Of a stretch of 64,000 bases of DNA, positions 34,447-43,146 are shown in pieces. Position numbers and translations under genes: made by a program. Position 1 is the stretch's first letter; the number at the start of each line of letters is the position of its first letter. The stretch comes from Bacteroidia bacterium (GTDB lineage: Bacteria > Bacteroidota > Bacteroidia > B-17B0 > Aurantibacillaceae): contig JAEUTQ010000055.1 in the NCBI GenBank assembly GCA_016787445.1, positions 1 to 64,000 on the forward strand. The letters are read 5' to 3'. A model generated the notes under the pieces. It had not been told where the DNA came from and did no database searches. It saw nothing but the letters and a program-made list of their open reading frames with translations.

Positions 34447-36816
34447 ATGAATCTCTCTAAATCACAACCATATAGCCGTTTCGCCTTTGTGGCGGCCTTT
34501 ACCTTTTTGTTACAACTTGTCTTTGCTCAAACCGGATCTGTTCGAGGATTCGTTTACAATAAATCCGATGGGGAAGCCGTACCTTTCAGTAATGTATATT
34601 TTAAGGGTACTACGATTGGCGCTAATACCGATCTCAACGGATTTTTCTCAATTACTAAAGTTCCTCCGGGAAAATACACACTCTTAATTACTAATCTGGA
34701 TTTTGATACCATCACAGAAGATATAACCATTACAGCCGGTGAAATTCTTTCCAAAAAATATTATTGTACCAAAGGCGGTATCAAATTAAAGGAAGTTGAA
34801 ATCAGCGCCGAAAAAGCAGAGAAAATCGAAAATACAACGGTTGCCGTACAAAAAATCGATCCAACTATTATTGCCAAATTACCTAGTGTAGGTGAACCTG
34901 ATTTGGCTCAATACTTACAGGTTTTACCGGGTGTTGTTTTCACCGGCGACCAGGGCGGACAGCTCTATATTCGCGGGGGATTACCGGTGCAAAATAAAGT
35001 ATTAATGGATGGCATGCAGATTTACAACCCCTTCCACTCTATCGGTTTGTTCTCTGTTTTTGACAACGATATCATGAAAAACGCGGATGTTTATTCAGCA
35101 GGATTTAACGCCGAATATGGCGGAAGAACTTCTTCAGTGATGGATATTACTACCCGTGACGGAAATAAAAAACGTTTAAGCGGTAAAGTAGCTGCCTCAA
35201 CTTTTGCGGCTAAAATGGTACTCGAAGGGCCTTTTGTAAAATTAAAAGAAGATGGTAAAGGAAGTGCTTCATTTATTGTTTCTGCTAAACATTCTTACCT
35301 TCCTCAAACCTCAAAAAGTTTATACAGATACGCGAATAAAGACGGGCTACCTTTTTACTTCACTGATATCTATGGTAAAGCCTCAATAAATGCTACAAAC
35401 GGAAGTAAAATAAGCGTTTTTGGATTTAATTTTAATGACAAAGTAGATTACCCTGATATCGCAACCTATAACTGGACTTCTACAGGCGCGGGTTCTAATT
35501 TTGTATTAATTCCATCCGGTTCTAATCTTTTGATTGAAGGTGTATTTGCATTTTCGAATTACAACATCGGTTATCAAAATCCAAAAATTGAAACAGACTC
35601 GAAAAAAAGTGGTGTTAGCGGATTCAATGGTGGTTTTAATTTCATTCGTTTTGTTGGTAGAAGCGAAGTTAAATTTGGTTTTGAAGGCATTATCACGAAC
35701 ACAACCTATCAATTACAAAATCCTTTCTTTACAAAAGTTACCGCAGAAAGATCTACAACTGATATTTCCGGATACGTAAAGTATAAATACGTTGATCAAA
35801 AAAAGCGTTTCATTTTTGAACCCGGATTCCGCTTGATGTATTACGCTTCCTTAAATGTATTTTCTCCTGAACCGCGCGCAAGTTTAAAAATTAATTTTAC
35901 GCCTAAAATCCGTTTCAAAGGTGCGGCCGGTTTATACAGCCAAACTCTCATGAGTGCTAGTTCAGACAGAGATGTAGTGAATTTATTCTACGGTTTCATT
36001 AATGCGCCGGAAAATCAACAAATGCCTTCTACCTATCTAGACAAGGATGGTAAAACACAAAAGGTGAATTCTTCCGTTCAAAGAGCAAATCATGTAGTGG
36101 CGGGATTTGAATTCGATATCATGAAATACATAGATTTAAACATTGAAGTTTATCAGAAGAATTTTAATCAGGTTATTAATACAAATCGCGATAAGTTGTT
36201 TGACGATACTCCTGAAAATGCTAGTAAGCCGGACGCGCTTAAAAAAGATTACGTAGTTGAACAAGGGCGCGCGCGAGGTTTTGATGTGGTTTTAAAATTT
36301 GAATACAAACGCTTTTATTTATGGAGCGTTTACTCTCTTACGCTCAACGATCGCTGGCAAGGTAACACCGCAACAGGAGCCATCCTTAATTATCCTCCCA
36401 ACTTCGATCGCCGACACAATGTTAACTTAGTGGGTTCTTATACATTTGGTAAAAAACGGAATTTTGAAGTGAATGTGCGTTGGAATTATGGTTCTCCGTT
36501 CCCTACCACGCCAACGCAAGGATATTATCCTGCTATTAACTTTAATAACAATCTTAATTATAATTACACAACCTCAAATGCAGAGCTTGGTTATTTACCG
36601 GGTGATTTAAACTCAGTTCGTTTGCCGGATTATCACCGTTTAGATATTGGATTTAAGTACCGTTATAACTGGACAGAAAAAGTAATATTAGAAATAAGCG
36701 GAGGCGCAACAAATGCTTATAATCGCGAGAATATTTTTTATGTTAATCGCTTTACTTTCGAACGTATTAATCAATTACCGATACTACCGAACCTTAACTT
36801 AAGCCTTAGCTTTTAA
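34447..36816 (+). CDS. TonB-dependent receptor with carboxypeptidase-regulatory-like domain
   Basis: 789 residues from the ATG at 34447; a TTG three codons earlier is possible. A signal peptide ends VFAQ. An N-terminal regulatory-like domain (GFVYNKSDGEAVPFSNVYFK ... GFFSITKVPPGKYTL) is followed by the plug (LPSVGEPDLAQYLQVLPGV, QLYIRGGLPVQNKVLMDGM, NAEYGGRTSSVMDI) and a 22-strand-type barrel ending in the aromatic LNLSLSF. An outer-membrane importer that would use TonB/ExbBD energy. There is no SusD partner next to it, so a siderophore, vitamin or metal complex is more likely than a glycan. The neighbouring cobalamin adenosyltransferase makes a B12 link possible but unproven. Confidence 0.9.
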   Translation: MNLSKSQPYSRFAFVAAFTFLLQLVFAQTGSVRGFVYNKSDGEAVPFSNVYFKGTTIGANTDLNGFFSITKVPPGKYTLLITNLDFDTITEDITITAGEILSKKYYCTKGGIKLKEVEISAEKAEKIENTTVAVQKIDPTIIAKLPSVGEPDLAQYLQVLPGVVFTGDQGGQLYIRGGLPVQNKVLMDGMQIYNPFHSIGLFSVFDNDIMKNADVYSAGFNAEYGGRTSSVMDITTRDGNKKRLSGKVAASTFAAKMVLEGPFVKLKEDGKGSASFIVSAKHSYLPQTSKSLYRYANKDGLPFYFTDIYGKASINATNGSKISVFGFNFNDKVDYPDIATYNWTSTGAGSNFVLIPSGSNLLIEGVFAFSNYNIGYQNPKIETDSKKSGVSGFNGGFNFIRFVGRSEVKFGFEGIITNTTYQLQNPFFTKVTAERSTTDISGYVKYKYVDQKKRFIFEPGFRLMYYASLNVFSPEPRASLKINFTPKIRFKGAAGLYSQTLMSASSDRDVVNLFYGFINAPENQQMPSTYLDKDGKTQKVNSSVQRANHVVAGFEFDIMKYIDLNIEVYQKNFNQVINTNRDKLFDDTPENASKPDALKKDYVVEQGRARGFDVVLKFEYKRFYLWSVYSLTLNDRWQGNTATGAILNYPPNFDRRHNVNLVGSYTFGKKRNFEVNVRWNYGSPFPTTPTQGYYPAINFNNNLNYNYTTSNAELGYLPGDLNSVRLPDYHRLDIGFKYRYNWTEKVILEISGGATNAYNRENIFYVNRFTFERINQLPILPNLNLSLSF

Positions 36817-36846
36817 TTGAAAGGTTTAATCTTTTTTTTACCTTTA
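36817..36846 (+). promoter_or_regulatory. Promoter of the adenosyltransferase gene
   Basis: TTG (36817-36819), 19-bp spacer, TACCTTTA (36839-36846); the ATG begins 5 nt later. It directly abuts the stop codon of the TonB receptor gene. A nearly leaderless transcript is implied. Confidence 0.55.
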
Positions 36847-36850
36847 TTCT

Positions 36851-37408
36851 ATGGCCTTTAAAATCTATACTAAAACCGGCGATAAAGGAGAAACCTCTTT
36901 AATTGGCGGTACACGTTTACCTAAACATCATATCCGAATAGAAGCGTATGGCACCGTGGATGAATTAAATTCATTTCTGGGATTAATTCGCGATAATATA
37001 CAAGAGAAAGAATTGTTTGATTTATTGATTGCGATTCAAGACCGCTTATTCACAATAGGATCTCATTTGGCAAGCGATCCTGAAAAAGATATTAAAATGA
37101 AACTTCCTGAAATAAATGAAGAGGATGTTTTAATTCTTGAGAAAGCCATCGATAAAATGAATGAAACCTTGCCGGAGATGAAAAGTTTTGTTCTTCCCGG
37201 CGGACACACAGTTGTTTCTTATTGTCACGTAGCACGGTGTGTTTGTCGCCGAGCCGAACGCGCCGTTTTAAAACTGGCAGAAAACGAGAAAGTAGAAGAA
37301 ATCATTTATAAGTACCTCAACCGACTTTCGGATTATTTATTTGTTCTCTCACGCAAACTAACTGTTGATTTCAAAGCCAACGAAATTCCCTGGAAACCCA
37401 AAGTGTAA
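36851..37408 (+). CDS. PduO-type cob(I)alamin adenosyltransferase
   Basis: 185 residues, five-helix bundle family. Signature motifs are IYTKTGDKGETSLIGG (ATP-binding N-terminus), the EAYGTVDELNSFLG helix and RCVCRRAERAV, with the RRAE Arg/Glu that contact ATP. The enzyme transfers the 5'-deoxyadenosyl group from ATP to cob(I)alamin, giving coenzyme B12 for mutases or ribonucleotide reductase. The next gene follows after one base, so the two are co-translated. No other cobalamin gene is in the window, which suits salvage rather than synthesis. Confidence 0.95.
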   Translation: MAFKIYTKTGDKGETSLIGGTRLPKHHIRIEAYGTVDELNSFLGLIRDNIQEKELFDLLIAIQDRLFTIGSHLASDPEKDIKMKLPEINEEDVLILEKAIDKMNETLPEMKSFVLPGGHTVVSYCHVARCVCRRAERAVLKLAENEKVEEIIYKYLNRLSDYLFVLSRKLTVDFKANEIPWKPKV

Positions 37409-37409
37409 A

Positions 37410-37820
37410 ATGAAAACACCAAAGGATGTTGTAGAGATGATGATGGCTAAAGATTACTTTAGTCAGTGGTTGGGCATTGAAGTTTTAGAAACAGGTCATG
37501 GCACTTCTAAATTAAAAATGACTGTGAAAAAAGAAATGCTGAACGGCTTTGGTATTGCACATGGCGGCATTACCTACTCCTTAGCTGATAGCGCTTTGGC
37601 CTTTGCCTCTAATTCACATGGAAAAAAAGCAGTCTCCGTTGAAACGTCCATTTCCCATTTAGTTTCTTTACTAGAGGGAGATGAAATCATTGCAGAAGCC
37701 AAAGAAGAAAATTGTTCCAACAAAATTGGTGTATATACTATCAAAGTAACTAAGGCCGTAGATAATTCTGTGGTCGCTCTCTTCAAAGGCACCGTATACC
37801 GCACTTCCAAGGATTGGTAA
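37410..37820 (+). CDS. paaI: PaaI-type hotdog thioesterase
   Basis: 136 residues from the ATG at 37410; a longer reading from 37365 would overlap the upstream gene and add an unrelated N-terminus. It is a single hotdog domain with the family motif MLNGFGIAHGGITYSLADSA, including the conserved Asn and the HGG helix start, then FASNSHGKKAVSVETS. PaaI-type enzymes hydrolyse hydroxyphenylacetyl-CoA and related thioesters, rescuing CoA in aromatic degradation. The rest of a phenylacetate cluster is absent here, although a thiolase and hppD lie within 14 kb. Family is sure; the substrate is not. Confidence 0.88.
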   Translation: MKTPKDVVEMMMAKDYFSQWLGIEVLETGHGTSKLKMTVKKEMLNGFGIAHGGITYSLADSALAFASNSHGKKAVSVETSISHLVSLLEGDEIIAEAKEENCSNKIGVYTIKVTKAVDNSVVALFKGTVYRTSKDW

Positions 37821-37889
37821 ATTTTTGTTAAAGGATTAAACCTTTCTGTTTTCCTGTCGTCCAATCATCAAACCTTAAAAATCATTATT

Positions 37890-38333
37890 ATGAAAAGGCT
37901 TGTGAAAATTTTACCGTTAGTGATTGGATTGCTACTGACTTCATTTACGCTTAACGCACAAAAAAAAGGTGGCAAACATCATCATGCGCATCCGCATAAA
38001 GCGCATCATCACCCACATAAAAAGGTGATAATAAAACCAAGTCCGTTTCGTCCGGCTAAGGTGGTTGTGTATCATCCTTATTGGGGACCAAAACGCGCCA
38101 TTCATCGCCGTTGGGTATTTTTCCCTAAGTATAATATCTATTGGGACAATTGGAGAAACCATTACGTATTTTGGAATGCAGGTGTATGGGTATCACAACC
38201 GGCTCGCCCAACTGTTATCGTGAATATTGATTTGGATAATGAAAAACACCACGAACTAAAGGAGGATGAAGACGATGTGGATGACATTTACAAAACGAAC
38301 GACACACACAAAACAGAATACAAACCAGAATAA
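37890..38333 (+). CDS. Small exported histidine-rich protein
   Basis: 147 residues with a signal peptide (1-23, ending TLNAQ). The first mature segment is very His/Lys-rich (GGKHHHAHPHKAHHHPHKK), followed by VVVYHPYWGPKRAIHRRWVFFP and an aromatic block NIYWDNWRNHYVFWNAGVWV typical of small Bacteroidota envelope proteins. The tail is acidic (ELKEDEDDVDDIYK). The His cluster could bind Zn, Ni or Cu in the periplasm; this is inference from composition. It stands alone with its own terminator. Confidence 0.75.
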   Translation: MKRLVKILPLVIGLLLTSFTLNAQKKGGKHHHAHPHKAHHHPHKKVIIKPSPFRPAKVVVYHPYWGPKRAIHRRWVFFPKYNIYWDNWRNHYVFWNAGVWVSQPARPTVIVNIDLDNEKHHELKEDEDDVDDIYKTNDTHKTEYKPE

Positions 38334-38334
38334 T

Positions 38335-38366
38335 CTGAAACCCCGGGAGCGATTTCGGGGTTTTTA
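38335..38366. terminator. Terminator between convergent genes
   Basis: AAACCCCG and its complement CGGGGTTT around a 10-nt loop, with flanking A and T runs. It serves the His-rich gene and possibly the convergent acyltransferase gene. Confidence 0.85.
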
Positions 38367-38367
38367 A

Positions 38368-39453
38368 TTATTTAACTTTATAATACGGGAAGTACTTTTT
38401 TAATCCGTTTAAAGGCCTTTCCAATAAATAGTAAGAAATGGATGCAAGTAAAACTAAAATAATGGCGTAAAAAATCCAAAAAGTATACTTTAAGCTTGTA
38501 TGAATGTCGAGTTTTACAGCAACATAATTCAGGTAGAGGTCGATTACGAACATATGATAAACATACATACCGTAAGAAATAGAACCAATGTAAACTACTA
38601 TTTTGTTTTCAAGAATGGCTTTAGCTAAATATTTGAAATTAGATTCTGCGCAATTCCCAATAAAAAACGCGGCAAACAGAGCGAATAAGTACTCATCAAA
38701 CATGGGGATTATCCATTTCACTCCTGATTTACTTACACCATAATAAAAAAGAAAATAGACAAAGCCTGAAATGTAGAATAACTCTTTCCGGTTAAAAATA
38801 TTTGGCAGTTTATTATAAAGTCCGCTTTTGAGAAGTGCTATTAATCCTCCCAACGCTAATGGCATCATTAGATTTAAAGTAAAATAAGATGTAAGCATCC
38901 AATTTTCATTCAAAAGCAAAAAACACAATACCCTGGAGATAACAGAGAATATCATTACAACAACCATCAATTTAAAAATCTTACTCCTCCTTATCGTTAA
39001 TATTAAAAGAGGCCAAAATAAATAAAACTGTTCTTCAATAGCCAAGGACCAAAAATGAACAAATTGGCCTGCATCCTTGCATGTAAAAGCTTGGTATAAA
39101 TTGCTGCTAAATGTAAATAACCATGGAGACAATTCATCCACGTTCTTAAAATCAACCAGCTTTAAGAAAATTATCGTTACATAATATACAGGGAAAATTC
39201 TTAAAACCCGCCTGATATAAAAGTTAGTTAAAGCCTCTTTAAGATTAGCCTCACCTGCTTCCACTTTTTGCTTCACATCTAACAAAATGGATGTAATCAG
39301 ATATCCGCTCAGAACAAAAAACAAAATTACACCATGCGACCAAGGAAAACTCTTAACAAACTCGTTAGATGTATCCCAAACTATCCAATGTGCAATAATT
39401 ACACTTACTACCGCAAAAAATCGAACGCCATCGAGTTGTGCTACATACTTCAT
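38368..39453 (-). CDS. Acyltransferase family 3 membrane protein
   Basis: 361 residues, about ten membrane helices, no signal peptide. It begins YVAQLDGVRFFAVVSVIIAH, the usual acyltransferase-3 start with the catalytic His of the first helix. IRRVLRIFPVYYVTI and FWSLAIEEQFYLFWPLLIL are the other two family motifs. OafA/YrhL-like enzymes move acetyl or other acyl groups across the inner membrane onto LPS, exopolysaccharide or peptidoglycan sugars. No glycan gene is adjacent, so the acceptor is unknown. Confidence 0.92.
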   Translation of the reverse strand: MKYVAQLDGVRFFAVVSVIIAHWIVWDTSNEFVKSFPWSHGVILFFVLSGYLITSILLDVKQKVEAGEANLKEALTNFYIRRVLRIFPVYYVTIIFLKLVDFKNVDELSPWLFTFSSNLYQAFTCKDAGQFVHFWSLAIEEQFYLFWPLLILTIRRSKIFKLMVVVMIFSVISRVLCFLLLNENWMLTSYFTLNLMMPLALGGLIALLKSGLYNKLPNIFNRKELFYISGFVYFLFYYGVSKSGVKWIIPMFDEYLFALFAAFFIGNCAESNFKYLAKAILENKIVVYIGSISYGMYVYHMFVIDLYLNYVAVKLDIHTSLKYTFWIFYAIILVLLASISYYLLERPLNGLKKYFPYYKVK

Positions 39454-39506
39454 TAAATTTCAATTTTATAGCTAAAATAAATGGTTAAATAAATGACTTT
39501 AATTTG

Positions 39507-39538
39507 TTTTGTCATTATTTATTAAGAGCCTATCTTTA
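39507..39538 (+). promoter_or_regulatory. Promoter of the thiolase gene
   Basis: TTTTG (39507-39511), 19-bp spacer, TATCTTTA (39531-39538), with the start codon 19 bp downstream. A clean Bacteroidota-type promoter. Confidence 0.7.
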
Positions 39539-39557
39539 TACCACTATCTATTAAGTA

Positions 39558-40763
39558 ATGAAACAAGCCTATATCATAAACGGTGTTCGCACCGCCATCG
39601 GAAATTTCGGAGGAACTTTATCAGTTGTAAGAACTGATGACTTAGCCACTTTTGTATTACAAGAGTTAATTAAAAAAAATCCTTCAGTTGATTGGTCACA
39701 GGTAGGTGATGTTATTTTAGGTTGTGCTAATCAAGCCGGTGAAGATAACCGTAACGTTGCGCGTATGGCCGGTTTAATGGCCGGACTACCCATTACAGTT
39801 CCGGGAGTAACCGTGAACCGTTTATGCGCATCCGGATTAAGCGCAAGTATAGATGCCGCAAGGTACATACAGTTAGGCGACGCTGAGTTAATGATTAGTG
39901 GTGGTGTGGAAAATATGACACGCGGTCCGTGGGTGATGAGTAAAGCAAGTTCTGCTTTTGGTCGCGATCAACAATTATTCGACAGTAGTTTCGGGTGGAG
40001 ATTCATCAACCCAAAAATGAAAGAGTTATTTGGTGTAGATGCCATGGGTGAAACCGCCGAAAATGTAGCTGAGTTACATAAAATCAATCGCGAAGATCAG
40101 GATAAATTTGCATTGTGGAGTCAGCAAAAAGCCGCGAAAGCTGCTGCAGCAGGACGATTCGATAAAGAAATTGTTGCTTTAGATATTCCTCAAAAGAAAG
40201 GCGATCCGATTAAATTTTCAAAAGATGAATTTGCGAAACCAAATACAAATCTCGAAGGTTTACAAAAATTAAAAGCATCGTTTAAAAAAGATGGAACTGT
40301 TACAGCAGGTAACGCTTCCGGTTTAAATGATGGAGCCGCAGCGCTTTTATTAGCCGGAGAAAATGCCATTAAGCAATTTGGATTAAAACCATTGGCGCGT
40401 ATCGTTTCCAGTGCGGTTGTTGGTGTGGAGCCGCGCATTATGGGATTAGGTCCGGTTGAAGCAAGTAATCAAGCTATTAAAAAAGCAGGTCTAACCTGGA
40501 AGGATATTGATATTATTGAATTAAACGAAGCATTTGCAGCGCAAAGTTTAGGTTGTACCCGTCAGTGGAAATTAGATGATAATGATCCTCGCATCAATCC
40601 TAACGGTGGAGCCATTGCTCTCGGACATCCGTTAGGTATGAGTGGTGCACGCATTTTAAATTCAGCGGCTATTGAGTTACAATTGCAAAACAAAAAGTAT
40701 GCTTTGGTAACTATGTGTATTGGTGTTGGACAAGGCTACGCAGCCGTTATAGAAAAGTGCTAA
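39558..40763 (+). CDS. Acetyl-CoA C-acyltransferase (thiolase)
   Basis: 401 residues, standard thiolase length. Nucleophile Cys90 lies in VNRLCASGLSAS, the active-site His in NGGAIALGHPLGMSGARI, and the second Cys in the C-terminal MCIGVGQGYAAVIE. GGVENMTRGPWVMSKA and ELNEAFAAQSLG are typical. It cleaves 3-ketoacyl-CoA with CoA, or condenses acetyl-CoA. The sequence is of the FadA/PcaF type, and beta-oxidation or beta-ketoadipyl-CoA cleavage cannot be distinguished here. No multienzyme FadB partner is adjacent. It ends 13 bp from the convergent ispF. Confidence 0.94.
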   Translation: MKQAYIINGVRTAIGNFGGTLSVVRTDDLATFVLQELIKKNPSVDWSQVGDVILGCANQAGEDNRNVARMAGLMAGLPITVPGVTVNRLCASGLSASIDAARYIQLGDAELMISGGVENMTRGPWVMSKASSAFGRDQQLFDSSFGWRFINPKMKELFGVDAMGETAENVAELHKINREDQDKFALWSQQKAAKAAAAGRFDKEIVALDIPQKKGDPIKFSKDEFAKPNTNLEGLQKLKASFKKDGTVTAGNASGLNDGAAALLLAGENAIKQFGLKPLARIVSSAVVGVEPRIMGLGPVEASNQAIKKAGLTWKDIDIIELNEAFAAQSLGCTRQWKLDDNDPRINPNGGAIALGHPLGMSGARILNSAAIELQLQNKKYALVTMCIGVGQGYAAVIEKC

Positions 40764-40776
40764 ATAATCAGAGGAA

Positions 40777-41259
40777 TTATTTTTTATAAATTAAAGCCAC
40801 AGCGTAAGCGTTTACACCTTCTTGGCGACCCACGTAACCTAATTTTTCATTGGTTGTGGCCTTAATGGAAACTTCGTTGGTACTTACTTTTAAAATTGGA
40901 GCTAAAACAGTTTGCATAGCTGTAATATGTGGATTTATTTTTGGTGCTTCCATACTTAGTGTAGCATCTACGTTGCCCACCGCGTAACCGTTTTCATCTA
41001 ATAAGCGAACCACTTCTTGTAAAAGCAATTTACTATCAGCGCCTTTGTATTTAGGATTTGTATTCGGAAAATGAAAACCAATATCGCGAAGATTAGCAGC
41101 ACCTAACAATGCATCGCAAATGGCGTGTAATAAAACATCTGCGTCGCTGTGGCCAACACATCCTTTATCAAATTCCAATTTAATCCCGCCTAACCACAAT
41201 TCTCTCCCCTCACCTAAAGGATGTACGTCGTAACCAAAACCAACTCTAATGTTAACCAT
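40777..41259 (-). CDS. ispF: 2-C-methyl-D-erythritol 2,4-cyclodiphosphate synthase
   Basis: 160 residues, normal IspF size; a trimeric MEP-pathway enzyme turning CDP-ME-2-phosphate into MEcPP with release of CMP. Zinc ligands are visible: Asp11 and His13 (GYDVHPL) and His45 (DADVLLHAICDALLGA). DIGFHFPNTNPKYKGADS is the substrate loop, and INPH and the KATTNEKLGYVGRQEG end are conserved. It is the second MEP enzyme in the window, 34 kb from ispH. It follows the small lipoprotein gene after 4 bp. Confidence 0.97.
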   Translation of the reverse strand: MVNIRVGFGYDVHPLGEGRELWLGGIKLEFDKGCVGHSDADVLLHAICDALLGAANLRDIGFHFPNTNPKYKGADSKLLLQEVVRLLDENGYAVGNVDATLSMEAPKINPHITAMQTVLAPILKVSTNEVSIKATTNEKLGYVGRQEGVNAYAVALIYKK

Positions 41260-41263
41260 AATT

Positions 41264-41455
41264 TTATTTTAATCCGCAGGTAGTTGCCCCACTTGATAAA
41301 CTTTCGCAATGCTTTTTTGCCTGGCGTTTGGTGCCTTCTGTTTCACCGGCATCGTAACTTCCATTACTATTTGTACACTCACACATGTAAGTTTTTTTAC
41401 AGGATGCCAAAAAGACAACAGTTGTAATGACAATAATTATTTTTTTACTTAGCAT
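41264..41455 (-). CDS. Small lipoprotein
   Basis: 63 residues. A lipobox FLASC at residues 15-19 gives a lipid-anchored mature peptide CKKTYMCECTNSNGSYDAGE with four further cysteines. The ..CECTNSNG..Y pattern is common among tiny Bacteroidota lipoproteins of unknown function. It lies 4 bp upstream of ispF and 22 bp downstream of pgk, so it may be part of the pgk transcript. Confidence 0.78.
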   Translation of the reverse strand: MLSKKIIIVITTVVFLASCKKTYMCECTNSNGSYDAGETEGTKRQAKKHCESLSSGATTCGLK

Positions 41456-41477
41456 GTATTAAAGATAACAAATTATT

Positions 41478-42671
41478 TTATCCTTCTATTGCCTTTACGC
41501 CCGGCAAACTACCTTGTTCGATATACTCTAATAAGGCACCGCCTCCGGTACTTACATAACTCACTTTATCTGCCAAATTATATTTATTAATGGCCGCCAC
41601 GCTATCTCCGCCGCCAATTAAAGTAAAGGCTCCGTTTTTTGTAGCCTCCACAATTGCATTTGCCGCTTGCTTAGTTCCATTTTCGAAACTGCTCATTTCA
41701 AAAACACCCATCGGGCCATTCCATAAAATAGTTTTTGAATTTTTAATGACTTCCCCATTCATCTTCACAGTTTCAGGACCGGCATCCAATCCCATCCATC
41801 CATCAGGGATTTCTGTGATTTTACATTCTTTCTTGTTGGCATCATTCGCGAAATTATCGGCAATAATTGCATCTGTTGGGATGTAAATATTGACGCCCTT
41901 TGCCTTCGCTTTCTCCAATAAAGATTTTGCTATTTCCAAACGATCATCTTCACACAGGGATTTCCCGATTTTTCCTCCCATAGCTTTTACGAATGTAAAT
42001 GCCATACCTCCGCCAATTAAAATATTATTGGCCTTATTCATCAGTTGTTCAATAATTAAAATTTTATCGCTCACTTTCGCACCGCCGATAATGGCTGTGA
42101 AAGGTTTTTCTGCATTATTTAATACTTTATCAATGCTTGCAACTTCTCCAGCCATCACATAACCAAAACACTTAGCACCCTCATTAAAAAACTTAGCGAT
42201 AACAGCCGTTGAAGCATGGGCGCGATGCGCAGTTCCGAAAGCATCATTTACATACACATCACCATGTTTACTTAATTTTTGTGCAAACTCTTCATTACCC
42301 TTTTCTTCTTCCTTATAAAAACGAAGATTCTCTAAAAGTAAAACCTGCCCCGGCTTTAATGCGGCAGACTTTGCAAAGGCATCTGCTCCAACGCAATCAT
42401 CAGCAAACTGCACCTCAACACCCAAGTGTGCCGAAACATTTTTCACAATGTGCTTTAATGAATATTTATTGGTTGGTCCTTCTTTCGGACGACCTAAATG
42501 AGACATGAGCACAATGCTTCCGCCATCTTTCAGAATTTTCTTTAAGGTTGGAATAGCTGCCTTAATACGGGTTTCGTCCGTAACTTCAAATGCATCGTTT
42601 AAAGGCACATTAAAATCTACGCGAATTAATGCGCGTTTGTTTGAGAAATTTATAGAATCAACAGTTTTCAT
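41478..42671 (-). CDS. pgk: Phosphoglycerate kinase
   Basis: 397 residues starting at 42671 ([20 protein letters not shown]); an in-frame ATG at 42803 would add 44 residues outside the family and overlap dut. The glycolytic enzyme makes ATP from 1,3-bisphosphoglycerate. Visible motifs are [19 protein letters not shown], the [10 protein letters not shown] loop, [28 protein letters not shown] and the C-terminal GGGDSVAAI nucleotide loop. Length and motif order are standard. Confidence 0.97.
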   Translation of the reverse strand: MKTVDSINFSNKRALIRVDFNVPLNDAFEVTDETRIKAAIPTLKKILKDGGSIVLMSHLGRPKEGPTNKYSLKHIVKNVSAHLGVEVQFADDCVGADAFAKSAALKPGQVLLLENLRFYKEEEKGNEEFAQKLSKHGDVYVNDAFGTAHRAHASTAVIAKFFNEGAKCFGYVMAGEVASIDKVLNNAEKPFTAIIGGAKVSDKILIIEQLMNKANNILIGGGMAFTFVKAMGGKIGKSLCEDDRLEIAKSLLEKAKAKGVNIYIPTDAIIADNFANDANKKECKITEIPDGWMGLDAGPETVKMNGEVIKNSKTILWNGPMGVFEMSSFENGTKQAANAIVEATKNGAFTLIGGGDSVAAINKYNLADKVSYVSTGGGALLEYIEQGSLPGVKAIEG

Positions 42672-42708
42672 AGTTAGTATCTGGAATGAGAATTTAAAAA
42701 TAAAAAAA

Positions 42709-43146
42709 TTATTTGGTACCGGTATGACCAAATCCGCCGGCGCCACGTTTTGTTTCTTCGAGTTGCAAAACAGCATACCATTCAATGGTTTCATGACGTG
42801 CAATTACCATTTGAGCAATTCGTTCGCCATCGTTTACCGTGAACTCATTATTAGAAAGATTGACAAGAAGTACCTTTACTTCCCCTCTGTAATCAGCATC
42901 TATGGTGCCGGGAGAATTTAATACGGTAAGTCCGTTTTTAAAGGCTAAGCCGCTTCTCGGACGAATTTGTGCTTCATGTCCTTGAGGAAGTTCAATAAAC
43001 AAACCGGTTGGGATGAGAGCTCTTTCCAAAGGCTTTAATACAATTGGAGAATCGAGATTGGCTCTTAAATCCATACCTGCCGAATGATCGGTTGCATATT
43101 CAGGTAATGGATGTTTTGATTGATTAACGACTTTTACAGTGATCAT
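42709..43146 (-). CDS. dut: dUTP diphosphatase
   Basis: 145 residues, trimeric dUTPase with all five motifs in order: 1 SAGMDLRA, 2 RPRSGLA, 3 [10 protein letters not shown], 4 ERIAQMVI and 5 [10 protein letters not shown]. It hydrolyses dUTP to dUMP and PPi, keeping uracil out of DNA and feeding thymidylate synthesis. Its start overlaps the flippase stop by 4 nt (ATGA), so it is translationally coupled to that gene, an order seen in other Bacteroidota. Confidence 0.97.
   Translation of the reverse strand: MITVKVVNQSKHPLPEYATDHSAGMDLRANLDSPIVLKPLERALIPTGLFIELPQGHEAQIRPRSGLAFKNGLTVLNSPGTIDADYRGEVKVLLVNLSNNEFTVNDGERIAQMVIARHETIEWYAVLQLEETKRGAGGFGHTGTK

Noticed and set aside
34447-36816. SusC-type glycan importer
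   Set aside because: No SusD lipoprotein follows, and the barrel is about 790 residues, shorter than typical SusC (about 1000).
41590-42508. Several plus-strand open frames opposite pgk
   Set aside because: They are shadows of the well-conserved pgk reading frame; the translations are Pro/Ser/Ile-rich without motifs.
42672-42803. 44-residue N-terminal extension of pgk
   Set aside because: Family members start at [10 protein letters not shown]-like sequence, and the extension would overlap dut.
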